From: Chloroflexota bacterium
GTDB lineage: Bacteria > Chloroflexota > UBA6077 > FW602-bin22 > JAMCWG01
Length of the DNA: 64,000 bases
Direction of reading: 5' to 3'
Assembly (NCBI GenBank): GCA_023475235.1
Contig: JAMCWG010000116.1
Location: 1 to 64,000 of the forward strand
Part shown: piece after piece, positions 1-8,635 of the stretch
Layout of the letters: each line of letters begins with the position of its first letter
How positions within the stretch are numbered: position 1 is the first letter of the stretch
Notes under the pieces: model-generated
Databases searched by the model: none
What the model was told of the DNA's origin: nothing
The model's input: the letters and a program-made list of their open reading frames with translations, nothing else
Position numbers and translations under genes: made by a program

Positions 1-140
1 GCCTTGTCGTGCCCGCGGTCAGCCTTGAGCAAGATCCGGGCGTGGGCTAGTCGTCTGGCGGCGCCCTTACCCGCCGATATCAGGGCTTTGAGCGCTTGGC
101 GCTCATCATCAGTCAGGGTAACAACATGCTTCTTTACCAT
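1..140 (-). CDS. IS630-family transposase, N-terminal part (cut by window edge)
   Basis: Reading the minus strand from the ATG at 138-140 gives MVKKHVVTLTDDERQALKAL, then a Lys/Ala/Arg-rich helix and RILLKAD. This is the usual opening of IS630-type transposases: a helix-turn-helix that binds the element's ends. The catalytic DDE domain lies outside the window, so intactness cannot be judged. An 8-bp inverted repeat (144-151 with 157-164) directly in front of the start may be a transposase-binding site or operator. The neighbour downstream on the plus strand is only the tail of another gene, consistent with insertion into or beside it. Confidence 0.75.
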   Translation of the reverse strand, partial: MVKKHVVTLTDDERQALKALISAGKGAARRLAHARILLKADRGHDK

Positions 141-143
141 AAC

Positions 144-164
144 TCAAGGATACAACATCCTTGA
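144..164. repeat. 8-bp inverted repeat ahead of the IS630 transposase
   Basis: TCAAGGAT (144-151) and ATCCTTGA (157-164) are perfect inverted copies around ACAAC. They lie 4 bases upstream of the transposase ATG, so they could be part of the element's terminal repeat or an autoregulatory operator. The far end of the element is not in the window, so this cannot be settled here. Confidence 0.5.
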
Positions 165-166
165 AC

Positions 167-331
167 ATGTATCAAACTACCGATGACGGACCAATAGGTA
201 TTCCTTTTATCGACGACCTAGCAGATTACAATGCCAGTATCGAAAGACTGAAAGGTCTGGGAATACATACCGTTTATCCGGGGCACGGCAAGCCATTCTC
301 GATGGAACGGTTTGTGAGAAGCCACCGATGA
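167..331 (+). pseudogene. C-terminal remnant of a metallo-beta-lactamase-fold hydrolase
   Basis: The frame ending at the TGA at 329-331 reads ...GIPFIDDLADYNASIERL, then GIHTVYPGHGKPF. The YPGHG motif carries the last metal-ligand His of MBL-fold hydrolases, and the preceding segment matches the usual spacer helix. Only about 54 residues remain, where intact members have 200-300, so the N-terminal HxHxDH site is missing. The break coincides with the IS630 start at 140, so I infer disruption by that element or an associated rearrangement. The ATG at 167 is simply the first one in frame. Product function is unlikely. Confidence 0.6.
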
Positions 332-344
332 TTAGGAGGATAGG

Positions 345-1052
345 ATGACTTCAATGAATCGGGTTGCCGCTGTCGAAACTGCGGACTCCGCCTGGAGGGA
401 TCTCTACAGAATTAGCGGAGCGGCTGCCCTGGCCACGCTGGTGTTGATTCCAGTCCAGATGATCGTCTTCATCGCCTCTCCGCCGCCCAGCACTGTGATC
501 GACTACTTCACGCTGTTTCAGAACAGCAAGCTGCTTGGACTCCTGACCCTCGATCTCTTGTACGTCGTTGACAATGTTCTCCTGATTCCGGTCTTCCTCG
601 CCCTCTATGTTGCCCTTAGACGAGCCAGTGAATCTTTCATAGCAATGGGTACGGCCCTCGGCCTGCTGGGGATCGTGGCCCTCTTCACATCGAACACGTC
701 TTTCAACATGCTTTCCCTCAGCGACCAATACGCGGCCGCGACAACGGATGTGAAGAGATCCATGCTCCTGGCAGCAGGGCAGGCGATGCTCGCTACCTAC
801 CAGGGCACCGCTTACCACGTGAGCTACGTCCTCGGGTCCGTTGCAGGGATAGTAATCTCGGCTGTCATGCTGCGGAGCAACATCTTCAGCAAAGCAACCG
901 CTTATTCGGGAATCCTGGCAAATGTGATCGGACTAGGCCTTTTCGTGCCAACAATAGGCATCTGCTTCGCGCTCACTTCTGTCGTGCCATTCTTGGCGAT
1001 ATGGTACATCCTGATTGCCCGAAGGCTCTTCCAGCTAGGCAGGGCATCTTGA
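345..1052 (+). CDS. DUF4386-type multi-pass membrane protein
   Basis: A 235-residue integral membrane protein with about six hydrophobic segments (near residues 25-48, 65-90, 98-118, 150-177, 185-205, 207-228). The pattern matches the DUF4386 family, including the loop reading FNMLSLSDQYAAATT and the segment LATYQGTAYHVSYVLG. The family has no established activity. Start choice: ATG 345 lies behind AGGAGGATAGG at 333-343. The next gene, a flavodoxin, follows after 70 bases on the same strand, so the two may be co-transcribed. The family call is from recognition of conserved segments; the function is unknown. Confidence 0.7.
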   Translation: MTSMNRVAAVETADSAWRDLYRISGAAALATLVLIPVQMIVFIASPPPSTVIDYFTLFQNSKLLGLLTLDLLYVVDNVLLIPVFLALYVALRRASESFIAMGTALGLLGIVALFTSNTSFNMLSLSDQYAAATTDVKRSMLLAAGQAMLATYQGTAYHVSYVLGSVAGIVISAVMLRSNIFSKATAYSGILANVIGLGLFVPTIGICFALTSVVPFLAIWYILIARRLFQLGRAS

Positions 1053-1122
1053 GAGGAGGACGCTTCCCCAAGAACCGTTATCAGGAGCACTGGGGTGGAT
1101 ATTGTGCTGAAAGGAGAGAACG

Positions 1123-1656
1123 ATGACAGGACCAGTTTTGGTTGCATACGCAACCCGCTATGGCTCAACGCGGGAGGTGGCAGAAGCAGTCGCGGCGACG
1201 CTGCGCGAACGTGGGATTGAGGTAGATATTCAGCCCATGCGGGAAATGCGCACCCTCGAAGGGTATCACGGGGTCGTGCTGGGTGCGCCGTTCTACATGG
1301 GAAACTGGCACAATGACGCTCAGCGCTTCCTGTCGCAACACCGTGAAGCTCTCGCGCAACGGCCGGTGGCCATCTTCGCGCTTGGCCCGCTGAGTACCGA
1401 CGAACAGGAGCTACTTGATTCGCGCGACCAGCTTGACAAGGAGCTCGAGAAGTATCCCTGGTTGACACCGGTCGCCTGTGAGATGTTTGGCGGCAAGTAT
1501 GACCCGTCGAAGCTGAGCTTCTCTCACAGGTTACTGGCCGCTCTGCCAGCTAGCCCGCTCCATGGCTCGCCAGCAAGCGATCTGCGGGACTGGACGGCGA
1601 TCCGCGCCTGGGCGAGCAACCTGGCGACGGAGCTTCAACATGCTTCGGCACAGTAG
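1123..1656 (+). CDS. Flavodoxin-domain protein
   Basis: A 177-residue protein opening VLVAYATRYGSTREVAEAVA, in which the T/SxTGxT-like phosphate loop of flavodoxins (ATRYGST) binds FMN phosphate. It continues with GVVLGAPFYMGNWH and a second half close to the HemG/flavodoxin_5 type (protoporphyrinogen oxidase-like or general redox partner). Length is normal for the group. The start ATG has GAAAGGAGAG in front. It follows the DUF4386 gene, and a broken membrane-protein frame lies immediately downstream. The electron donor and acceptor cannot be told from sequence. It is probably cytosolic. Confidence 0.75.
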   Translation: MTGPVLVAYATRYGSTREVAEAVAATLRERGIEVDIQPMREMRTLEGYHGVVLGAPFYMGNWHNDAQRFLSQHREALAQRPVAIFALGPLSTDEQELLDSRDQLDKELEKYPWLTPVACEMFGGKYDPSKLSFSHRLLAALPASPLHGSPASDLRDWTAIRAWASNLATELQHASAQ

Positions 1657-1950
1657 GGAGGCATAGATGAGAAGCGTAACAGCGGAAGGGAGTGTGCTCA
1701 CGAACGATCTCAAGGTGTTTCGCTGGGAGCGCTGCCCAGGTGGACCGGCTGGTTCGCATGGGCGAGCGCGTTCCTCTGCGTCGTCGCCATTCCGTCGATG
1801 TACGCCGAATCCGTCGACCACACCGGCTTCTACAACGCTGCCGGGTGGGGGCCCTCGATCATCGCCAACGTCCCGCCGCTCATCTGGTTCGTCATCGCCA
1901 GCGTCTCGATGATCCGGAAGCAGCAGCCAACCGGCTTTTCTACAAGATAG
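1657..1950 (+). pseudogene. Broken membrane-protein gene
   Basis: In the same frame as the flavodoxin, after its stop, a coherent hydrophobic peptide runs to TAG 1948-1950: it contains WTGWFAWASAFLCVVAIPSM, then NAAGWGPSIIANVPPLIWF and VIASVSMIRKQQ. This looks like two membrane segments of a real protein, but no start codon exists upstream in this frame. The only ATG (1667) opens a different frame reading MRSVTAEGSVLTNDLKVFRW, which loses protein character after about 25 codons. I infer a frameshifted gene with its start at 1667. I do not recognise the family. Confidence 0.45.
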
Positions 1951-2177
1951 GGCTCCGTTGGCCGACCCGCACGGGCCCGATGCTCAAGACGTGCAGGGCC
2001 AAAATGTGCTACCATAGACAACAACAATCGGTGACCTGGTTTTGCGCGCTTTGGAACATCCCTTCACGGTCCAAGAGCCACGCACCAGGAGCTCGCTCCG
2101 GCCAGGCTTAGCCGCCATCTGGACCTATGCTTCCCAGGGGCGAGCGCAGCAAGAATCGGGGACATTGAGGAGGAGAG

Positions 2178-3305
2178 ATGACTAACCGAGAACGCGTGCT
2201 GGCCATCCTGGCCAGGAAGAGCCCAGACCGGATACCCTGGCTGCCACGGCTCAAGCTATGGTACGAGGCCCAGTTGCGCGCCGGCACTATGCCCAAGCGG
2301 TTCGCCGGTATGAGCCTGCGGGAGCTCGAGCGCGCGGTTGGCACCGGCACGCCCGCCCGCGACGGCAAGATCTTCAAGCAGCGCTACGAAAACGTGGAGG
2401 TAGTGGTCACGAAGAAGGGCAACGATACCTTCACCGAGTATCGCACGCCCGTCGGCACGCTGACCGAGCACGAGTACGTCAGCCCCGAGCTGGCCGCCGC
2501 CGGGCTGCCGGGCCGCCATCAGAAGTACCTCACGCAGGGTCTGGAGGACTACAAGGTCTGGGAGTACATCGCCGAGCACACCTACTACGATCCCACGTAT
2601 GAGGAATACATCGCCTACGAGAGGGACGAGATCGACGACGAGGGCTTCCCGCTGGTGTCGGTGGGGGATGTCCCCTTCCATTATTTCCTTCTGCACCTGG
2701 CCGGCTACAACGACGCCTACCTGCAATTGGCCGACCACACCGAAGCCATCGAGCACATGTTCAAAGTGATGTACCAGGTGGACAAAGAGCGCCTGTGGCC
2801 GGCCATCCTGAACTCGCCGGCCACGCTCGTCAACCACGGCTCCCACTTCGATTCGCGGATTACTCCTCCTCCCTATTTCCGCAAATACATTACTCCCTAT
2901 TACAGAGAGTTCTCCGCGCTACTGCACGCCAAAGGCAAGTACCTCTCCTATCACGCCGACAACGACAACCATCTGCTCTTGCCGCTGATCCCTGAGGCGG
3001 GGTATGATATGGGTGAGTGCTTCGCCTCGTGGCCGATGAACAGGCTGACCACCGGCGAAGCGTACAAGGCCTGGTACCCGACGAAGACCATCATCTGGGG
3101 CGGCATCCCATCGGTGGCTTTCAGCGTCGGCTTCTCCGACCAGGAGTTCGAGGACTTTATGGACAACCTGTTCAAGAGCATCGCCCCCGGCGATAACATC
3201 ATCCTGGGAATTGGCGACAACCTGATGCCCGGTCACAAGATCGAGCGTGTGGAGCGAGTTAGCCAGCTAGTGCGGGAGCGAGGCAACATACCCATCAAAG
3301 TCTAG
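2178..3305 (+). CDS. Uroporphyrinogen decarboxylase (URO-D) family protein, probable methyltransferase-like
   Basis: A 375-residue TIM-barrel protein of the URO-D superfamily. It has the family's opening TNRERVLAILARKSPDRIPW and, near residue 259, the strand YHADNDNHLLLPLIPEAG that in MtaA/CmuA-type methyltransferases carries zinc ligands; GECF follows. It lacks the close HemE signature, so porphyrin decarboxylation is unlikely. Members of this branch usually move methyl groups or act on unknown catabolic substrates. Start ATG 2178 lies behind GAGGAGGAGAG. About 180 bases downstream is an enolase-superfamily gene on the same strand, which may share its transcript. Substrate unknown. Confidence 0.7.
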   Translation: MTNRERVLAILARKSPDRIPWLPRLKLWYEAQLRAGTMPKRFAGMSLRELERAVGTGTPARDGKIFKQRYENVEVVVTKKGNDTFTEYRTPVGTLTEHEYVSPELAAAGLPGRHQKYLTQGLEDYKVWEYIAEHTYYDPTYEEYIAYERDEIDDEGFPLVSVGDVPFHYFLLHLAGYNDAYLQLADHTEAIEHMFKVMYQVDKERLWPAILNSPATLVNHGSHFDSRITPPPYFRKYITPYYREFSALLHAKGKYLSYHADNDNHLLLPLIPEAGYDMGECFASWPMNRLTTGEAYKAWYPTKTIIWGGIPSVAFSVGFSDQEFEDFMDNLFKSIAPGDNIILGIGDNLMPGHKIERVERVSQLVRERGNIPIKV

Positions 3306-3387
3306 AGGCGGGCCAGGCACATCTCGATGCTCAAGACCAGCAACTGTAGCGCGGAGCCCGCTTGGAAGTTGACCGCCGCTCTGACCA

Positions 3388-3416
3388 ACCTCACCCCCGC
3401 CCTTCGGGGGTGAGGT
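3388..3416. repeat. 12-bp palindromic hairpin of the CCTCACC repeat type
   Basis: ACCTCACCCCCG (3388-3399) and CGGGGGTGAGGT (3405-3416) are perfect inverted copies around CCCTT. The outer bases match the ends of the palindromic core in the two MITE copies near 22.28 and 39.25 kb, so this may be a minimal or decayed member of the same repeat group. There is no U-run on either side, so it is a weak terminator candidate for the URO-D gene. Confidence 0.6.
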
Positions 3417-3482
3417 CATCCCTATGGCCCACCGAGCATTCGCAGGGCTAACATCCAGACCAGCTTGAGGAGACACACGTCG

Positions 3483-4631
3483 ATGAAAATCACCAAGATC
3501 GAGGGCGTCCTCGCCCGTTTCCCGCTCCCGAAGGAGATGCGGGCCGTCTGGGCGCCCGGACAGGTGAGCCGCTCCATCGGACTCACCGTCGTTAAGATCC
3601 ACACCGATGAGGGCATCACCGGCATCGGCGCCTCCCACGTGGTCGGCGACGTCCAGGTGCTGGCCAGCATACGCTCGCTGGCGGCCCCGTTCTTCCTCGG
3701 CAAGGACCCATTTCAAATGGACGAGCACATTCGCACGCTGTACAGCGCGAGCTTCTTCGGCTCCCGTCTCTGGCTGGTCGACCAGGCCCTGTGGGACATC
3801 GTGGGCAAAGCTGCCGGCCAGCCCATCTACCGGCTGTGGGGTGCCGCACAGGAGCGGATACCCGCCTACGCCGCCCCCAACGAGCCCCGCTCGCCCAGGG
3901 AGACGGCCGAGCTCGCCCTGCGCCTGCGCGAGGAGGGCTTCAAGGCCATCAAGCTAAGCCTGCACGACCAGCAGATGAAGGACGATATCGCCCTGGTGCA
4001 GGCCGTGCGAGATGAAGTGGGCGACACCATGGCGATAATGACCGATGCTAACCAGGCCCTGCTCGCCAACGCGCCGGAGCCCCATCCCAGGTGGGACTAT
4101 CGGCGCGCGCTGGCCACGGCCCGGGCCCTGGATGCGCTCGACGTATACTACCTGGAGGAACCCCTCTATATCTACATCTACGATTTCGACGCCATCGCCC
4201 GCCTGACGGCCGAGACGGACATCCTCATCGCTGGCGGGGAGTGGAACGTCGGCACCCACGAGTTCCGGTGGCTGCTGGAGAAGGGCGCCTACGACATCCT
4301 GCAGCCCGATGCCACCCAGTCGGACGGCCTGTTCCAGATGCACAAGGTGGCCGCCATGGCCCAGGCGAGGGGGAAGAAGTTCATCCCCCATACCTGGGGC
4401 AACGGCATCGGCCTGGCCGCCAACCTGCAGGTGGCCCTTTCTGCAGCCAATTGCCCGTTCTTCGAGTATCCCTACGACCCCGTTTCGTTGCCCGTAGAAG
4501 TGAACCAGTGGATGCTCCAGGAGCCTCTGCGGGTGGACAAAGAAGGGTACATCAACGCTCCCACGGGGCCGGGCCTGGGCATAACCCTGAATGACGAGCT
4601 GATCGAGAAGTACACCACCCATCGGATGTAA
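3483..4631 (+). CDS. Mandelate racemase/muconate lactonizing enzyme family protein (enolase superfamily)
   Basis: A 382-residue enolase-superfamily enzyme. The N-terminal capping domain starts KITKIEGVLARFPLP. The barrel carries the KxK pair in GFKAIKLSL, the metal-ligand strands MTDANQA, YYLEEPL and AGGEWNV, then DILQPDATQSDG and a His in FIPHTWGNG. Such enzymes abstract a proton alpha to a carboxylate, using Mg2+, typically on sugar acids; the substrate cannot be predicted here. I chose ATG 3483 because GAGGAG sits at 3467-3472; an in-frame TTG at 3465 would lack a site. The gene follows a URO-D family gene on the same strand. A second, diverged paralogue lies at 37.7-38.8 kb. Confidence 0.85.
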   Translation: MKITKIEGVLARFPLPKEMRAVWAPGQVSRSIGLTVVKIHTDEGITGIGASHVVGDVQVLASIRSLAAPFFLGKDPFQMDEHIRTLYSASFFGSRLWLVDQALWDIVGKAAGQPIYRLWGAAQERIPAYAAPNEPRSPRETAELALRLREEGFKAIKLSLHDQQMKDDIALVQAVRDEVGDTMAIMTDANQALLANAPEPHPRWDYRRALATARALDALDVYYLEEPLYIYIYDFDAIARLTAETDILIAGGEWNVGTHEFRWLLEKGAYDILQPDATQSDGLFQMHKVAAMAQARGKKFIPHTWGNGIGLAANLQVALSAANCPFFEYPYDPVSLPVEVNQWMLQEPLRVDKEGYINAPTGPGLGITLNDELIEKYTTHRM

Positions 4632-4775
4632 GCGCGCCGCGGCCCCCAGCGGCGCCATACCGGCGGGAGGCCAGCCAGCCCTGGGCCCGCGTCCCTTTGA
4701 GCAAGCCCGTGGTGGGCGTTGAGCTAATCCGTGCTCTGCCGCGCTGGAGAGCACACAACGAGGGAGAAGCCGGCG

Positions 4776-5627
4776 ATGCGATGGTCGATGCTATTGGTTA
4801 TCGGTGGTGCCTGGCTGACCATGTTGATGGGGGGTTGCAGTGGCGCCGGCATCGCCGCCGATGACGCCCTGGACCGGCTGGCGAACGGCCCCGGCGTCAT
4901 CATCGGCATGGGCGCCGACAGAGCCACCGCCATCGCCGCCCCCCTGGCCACTATCACGAGGACTGCTACTCCCACGACGCGGCCGACGTTGACCCCAACC
5001 CCGACGCCCATCCCACCCACCCCGACGGTTACATCCACGCCTACCCCTGTGTCGAAGCCCCTGGCCCTGGTGGCCAAGGGCTTCGGTCAGAAGCTCGGCC
5101 CGGTAGGATACGCCTTCGTGGTGGAGAACCCGAATCCGGGCCTTGCCGTCGAGAACAGCCTTTACCAGGTAGCCGCCTACGACGACCAGGGGAAGGTCTT
5201 GAGGACCGATTCCGGCAGCATCGGTCTGCTGCTGCCAGGACAGAAGCTGGGCTTTGCGAGCGACCTTTTCCTGCTCAAGCAGGACAGCGCCGTGGCGCGC
5301 CTGGAGGTGCAGATCAAGCCTGGCACCGTTACCTCCACGAAGCCCCTGCCGGCGCTCACCGTGGACAACGTCAGCTACCGGCACGACATCTGGTACCCTA
5401 AAGTCACGGGCGTGATAAAGAACCCCTACCCGAAGGCCATCGACCGCGTGCGCGTCTCGGCCATCCTCTACGATGATGCCGGCGGAATCATCGGCGGTGG
5501 CGCCAGTTATGTGAAGTTCGTTCCAGCCAACGGCGAGGCCGCAGTCGAGGTGAACGTCATCACGTCGGGCCGGCCGGCGAAGGTGGAGCTGCACCCGGCC
5601 ATCGGCGCGCTGTCGCAGTTGCAATAG
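4776..5627 (+). CDS. Lipoprotein with FxLYD-like domain
   Basis: A 283-residue secreted lipoprotein. The signal sequence ends in the lipobox LMGGC, giving a lipidated Cys near residue 16. A Thr/Pro-rich linker follows (about residues 55-85), and then an immunoglobulin-like region reading GYAFVVENPNPG and YQVAAYDDQGKVL that resembles FxLYD domains. A second similar unit may follow (VTGVIKNPYPKAIDRVRVSA, then LYDDAGGIIG). The start ATG has AGGGAG upstream at 4761-4766. Expected location: outer face of the cytoplasmic membrane. The ligand or role is unknown. An MFS gene follows after 29 bases. Confidence 0.7.
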   Translation: MRWSMLLVIGGAWLTMLMGGCSGAGIAADDALDRLANGPGVIIGMGADRATAIAAPLATITRTATPTTRPTLTPTPTPIPPTPTVTSTPTPVSKPLALVAKGFGQKLGPVGYAFVVENPNPGLAVENSLYQVAAYDDQGKVLRTDSGSIGLLLPGQKLGFASDLFLLKQDSAVARLEVQIKPGTVTSTKPLPALTVDNVSYRHDIWYPKVTGVIKNPYPKAIDRVRVSAILYDDAGGIIGGGASYVKFVPANGEAAVEVNVITSGRPAKVELHPAIGALSQLQ

Positions 5628-5656
5628 GCAAAGATCAAAGATCATGCTTACAATAC

Positions 5657-6952
5657 ATGATAGGAACCCTGCTCGGCCTGGTGCCGCGTTCGGAGGGGGA
5701 TACTACACAGACAAGCCAGAGCGCTAGATTGGCAGTATTCAGCGGGCGAGTCCGGGTCTTCGGCGCGTTACAGCACTACAACTACCGGCTGTACTGGACG
5801 GGACTGCTTGTCTCCGTCATCGGCTGGCAGGTGCAGAACCTGGCCCTCGGCTGGCTGGTGCTGCGACTGACCGATTCCCCGTTCTGGCTGGGGATGGTGG
5901 CGTTCGCCTCGGCCGTTCCCACCATCGCACTCTCCCTTCTCGGCGGCGTCGTCGCCGACCGGGTGGACAAGCGGCGCCTTCTCATGCTCACGCAGATGTC
6001 GGCGGCCACGCTGGCCACCCTTCTGGCTACCCTGACCGCCACCGATGTTGTGGGCCTCCTCGCGATCCTCGGCATCGCCGTCGCCGCGGGGATCGTGGTG
6101 GCCTTCGATCAACCGGCCCGCCTGGCCCTCGTCCCTTACCTAGTGAGCCGGGGCGACCTGATGAACGCCATCGCCCTGACCTCCGCGGCCTGGCAGGTCA
6201 GCCGCATCATCGGCCCCGCCATCGCCGGCATTCTCGTGGGCCTGGCCGGCGAAGCCCTCTGCTTCTACATCACGGCCGTCGGGTTCACGGTCCTGGCGCT
6301 GGCCTTCTACTCCCTCAAGCTGGACCCCACATCCAAAGACGTGCACACCGGGGGAATGTGGACTGACCTGGCCCAGGGCACCCGCTACGTCAAGGACAAT
6401 CCCCTCTTTGCCACCCTCATCATCACCACGCTCCTGAACAGTGTTTTCGGCATGTCGTACTTCTATATGATGCCTGTGTTCGCCCGGGATGTCCTTCAGG
6501 TGGGGTCCACGGGCCTGGGATTCTTGGTGGGAGCGTCGGGGCTCGGCGCGCTGTTGGGCACGCTGGTGACGGCCTCCCTCGGCTCGTTCCGACGCCGGGG
6601 CTGGCTCCTGCTGGGGGGCGCCGCCGCCTTCGGCATCGCTCTCGTCCTGTTCGCCGCATCCGGCTCGTACGCTCTCTCTCTCGGGCTGCTGGGAGCCGCC
6701 GGCCTGTTCAACTCGCTCTATATGACGACGGCCAACACCATACTCCAGTCCAGGGTACCGGATGTGCTGCGGGGTCGAGTCATGAGCATATACAGCCTGA
6801 CCTGGAGCATGATGCCCCTGGGAGGAATGGTCAGCGGGACCATCGCCACCTTCGCGGGCGCGCCGCTCGCCGTCGGCCTGGGCGGCGCCATCGTCACCTG
6901 CTTCGCCCTGGCGGTGGCTGTCTTCTCCCATCACACGCGGGAGGTGAGCTGA
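5657..6952 (+). CDS. MFS transporter, MFS_3/EntS-like exporter
   Basis: A 431-residue protein with about 12 membrane segments. The loop GGVVADRVDKRRLLMLTQ between segments 2 and 3 is the MFS signature, and FDQPARLALVPYLV and SAAWQVSRIIGPAIAG are typical of the MFS_3 (enterobactin-exporter-like) branch. Such carriers export small molecules by proton antiport. The first 40 residues are hydrophilic and no ribosome site is visible before ATG 5657, so the true start could be further in, before FGALQHYNYRLYW. It is likely transcribed with the upstream lipoprotein gene. Substrate unknown. Confidence 0.8.
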   Translation: MIGTLLGLVPRSEGDTTQTSQSARLAVFSGRVRVFGALQHYNYRLYWTGLLVSVIGWQVQNLALGWLVLRLTDSPFWLGMVAFASAVPTIALSLLGGVVADRVDKRRLLMLTQMSAATLATLLATLTATDVVGLLAILGIAVAAGIVVAFDQPARLALVPYLVSRGDLMNAIALTSAAWQVSRIIGPAIAGILVGLAGEALCFYITAVGFTVLALAFYSLKLDPTSKDVHTGGMWTDLAQGTRYVKDNPLFATLIITTLLNSVFGMSYFYMMPVFARDVLQVGSTGLGFLVGASGLGALLGTLVTASLGSFRRRGWLLLGGAAAFGIALVLFAASGSYALSLGLLGAAGLFNSLYMTTANTILQSRVPDVLRGRVMSIYSLTWSMMPLGGMVSGTIATFAGAPLAVGLGGAIVTCFALAVAVFSHHTREVS

Positions 6953-6995
6953 GGCAGCGCCGGGCCGCTCCGATAGACATCAAGGTATGGCCGGC

Positions 6996-8153
6996 TCAGT
7001 AGCGGAGTATGGCGGCGACGAGGCCGCTATCCGGCATGTCTGCCAGCTCAACGGCAAACACCGTCCCCTTGTTGACGAAACTGTAGATAGCGGAGAAGTT
7101 CACTAGGTCCTCGTCGCCCGGCTCCGGGCCGCTGTGAAGCTCGACGGTGGCAGTGTCGGGATCGAACCGGCCCCACTGCTCGGCTTCTTTCAGCGTAAAC
7201 AGCGTGTCGACACGGCCGTAGTACGCCGCCGGGACCACCTCCCTTATGTCGTTGGCGACCCGCCCGGACCCTATCAGGTTCCTGTACCGCTCGTAGGCGT
7301 CCCTTTGCGCCTGAATGAGATAAGGGAGCACGACATTCCAGGCCCGGTCGTGCAGGACACTCGGGTTTACAGCTTCCGGGTTTCCGGCAACAGCCTCGTC
7401 GACAAGCAAGGGGTAGGTATTCGCCTCTTTGTAGATCGGCAGCAGGTAATCGACCGTCGCCAGCACCAGAGGCGCGTGCTGGTCTCGAAGCGGCTCGTGC
7501 AGCCCTTTGTCGACTATGTAGGTGTATCTGAGGATCCGGTCTTTATCGTACTCTTCCCCCACCCCTTGCCCGTATACCCTCTCTGCGCGCTCGCCGATGG
7601 GGGCAGCCGGCGCCGTATCGGTGTGAAACTGAAGCTCCCTTCCGGGCTGGTCGTACCGGAGGGCTTCGGCCAGGCTCTTGGGCACGCTTTCGGGTGTGAT
7701 GTCCCTTATGCTGTCGCGCGTGCAATGGAACAGCTTGACCATCTTCTGGCTCAGCGCCAGGATGTAGAACAGCCCATCATTGGTGAGAAGCGGGAATAGA
7801 GGCTGGACCTCGAAGCGGTCGGTGACCACAACCCGCTCCTCAAACTCAACCGGCAGCGAGTAATGTCGAAACTGCTGCCGGGAGGCGAAGACGGCCAGCC
7901 CGGTGCTCTGGTGCTGCCAGAAGAAAGGGTCCTCCAGAAGCTCGGCCGCGGGCCGCAGCAGGTCCCTGGCCGTCGTGCCGCGGATGCCTCTCGCCATCAT
8001 GTCCGCTTCGGCCTGCCGGAGGAGTTTTTTCAGTCGGATGGGGTCCTCCTGTGTGTCCGTTCCGGCCCGATGGGTGGGCATATAGATTGATACACAGGGA
8101 TCAGCACGATACTCGGCCAGCGTCTTTAGCTCTTCTCGGGAGAGGATATCCAC
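6996..8153 (-). CDS. Bacterial archaeo-eukaryotic release-factor-like protein (BaeRF3-type)
   Basis: A 385-residue soluble protein opening LSREELKTLAEYRADPCVSI YMPTHRAG, with GREL and EDPIRLKKLL segments, an internal FYILALSQKMVKLFHCTRDS strand, and the late region LATVDYLLPIYKEAN. These match the BaeRF family 3 layout, bacterial relatives of the eRF1/Pelota domain 2. Family function is not established; roles in ribosome rescue or stress have been proposed for the superfamily. AGGAGTGTGAGACGTGG precedes the ATG at 8153. It converges with the MFS gene at 6952 and has no obvious partner. Confidence 0.6.
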   Translation of the reverse strand: MDILSREELKTLAEYRADPCVSIYMPTHRAGTDTQEDPIRLKKLLRQAEADMMARGIRGTTARDLLRPAAELLEDPFFWQHQSTGLAVFASRQQFRHYSLPVEFEERVVVTDRFEVQPLFPLLTNDGLFYILALSQKMVKLFHCTRDSIRDITPESVPKSLAEALRYDQPGRELQFHTDTAPAAPIGERAERVYGQGVGEEYDKDRILRYTYIVDKGLHEPLRDQHAPLVLATVDYLLPIYKEANTYPLLVDEAVAGNPEAVNPSVLHDRAWNVVLPYLIQAQRDAYERYRNLIGSGRVANDIREVVPAAYYGRVDTLFTLKEAEQWGRFDPDTATVELHSGPEPGDEDLVNFSAIYSFVNKGTVFAVELADMPDSGLVAAILRY

Positions 8154-8635
8154 GTCTCACACTCCTTTCCGGCCTGCCGTCAGGTTGGCTGGCCTGGCAG
8201 GTTCTGGCTCGGAGGACCCGGGTCCGATACATCAGTCTGGCCGCGCCCGGGCCGTGCCGGACTATCCCTGGCGGAGGGCAGAGCGAGGGGGACAGCACAC
8301 CCTGGCCCGAAGCTGTTCAAGCCTTGCCATCAATACCATGATACCACGAGGACCGCGGGCCGCCAGGCATTCGCTTCCCTTGCAGGGTCTTTGGGTTGTC
8401 ACCCTGAGCGTCAGCGAAGGGTCTCCGTTGTCATTTCCCAGGCAGTCTCTAGCGGCCACATACAGGGCACCTAGATGCTTCGCTGCGCTCAGCATGACAA
8501 CTCGGCTCATAACCGAAAGGCCCTCGCTTGGCTTGCTCAAGCCTTGCGAAATTACAGCAATGATTGTAAAGTGGCTGTGATGCGGCAGTTGAATGTTCGG
8601 CAACATAAATAAAGCCGGGAGGTTCACTGAGCGAG
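8154..8635. other. Intergenic region with dispersed repeats
   Basis: No gene is visible in these 482 bases between divergent genes. At 8396-8425 lies a 30-base unit that recurs, inverted and with one mismatch, at 48159-48188. A shorter variant with the core CTTCGCTGCGCTCAGCATGA follows near 8478-8498. The region must also hold promoters for both flanking genes, but I see no close consensus. Confidence 0.6.
8396..8425 (+). repeat. 30-bp dispersed intergenic repeat, copy 1
   Basis: The unit begins TTGTCACCCTGAGCGTCAGC. Its reverse complement matches 48159-48188 at 29 of 30 bases. Both copies are intergenic and carry no coding potential that I can see. Confidence 0.7.
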
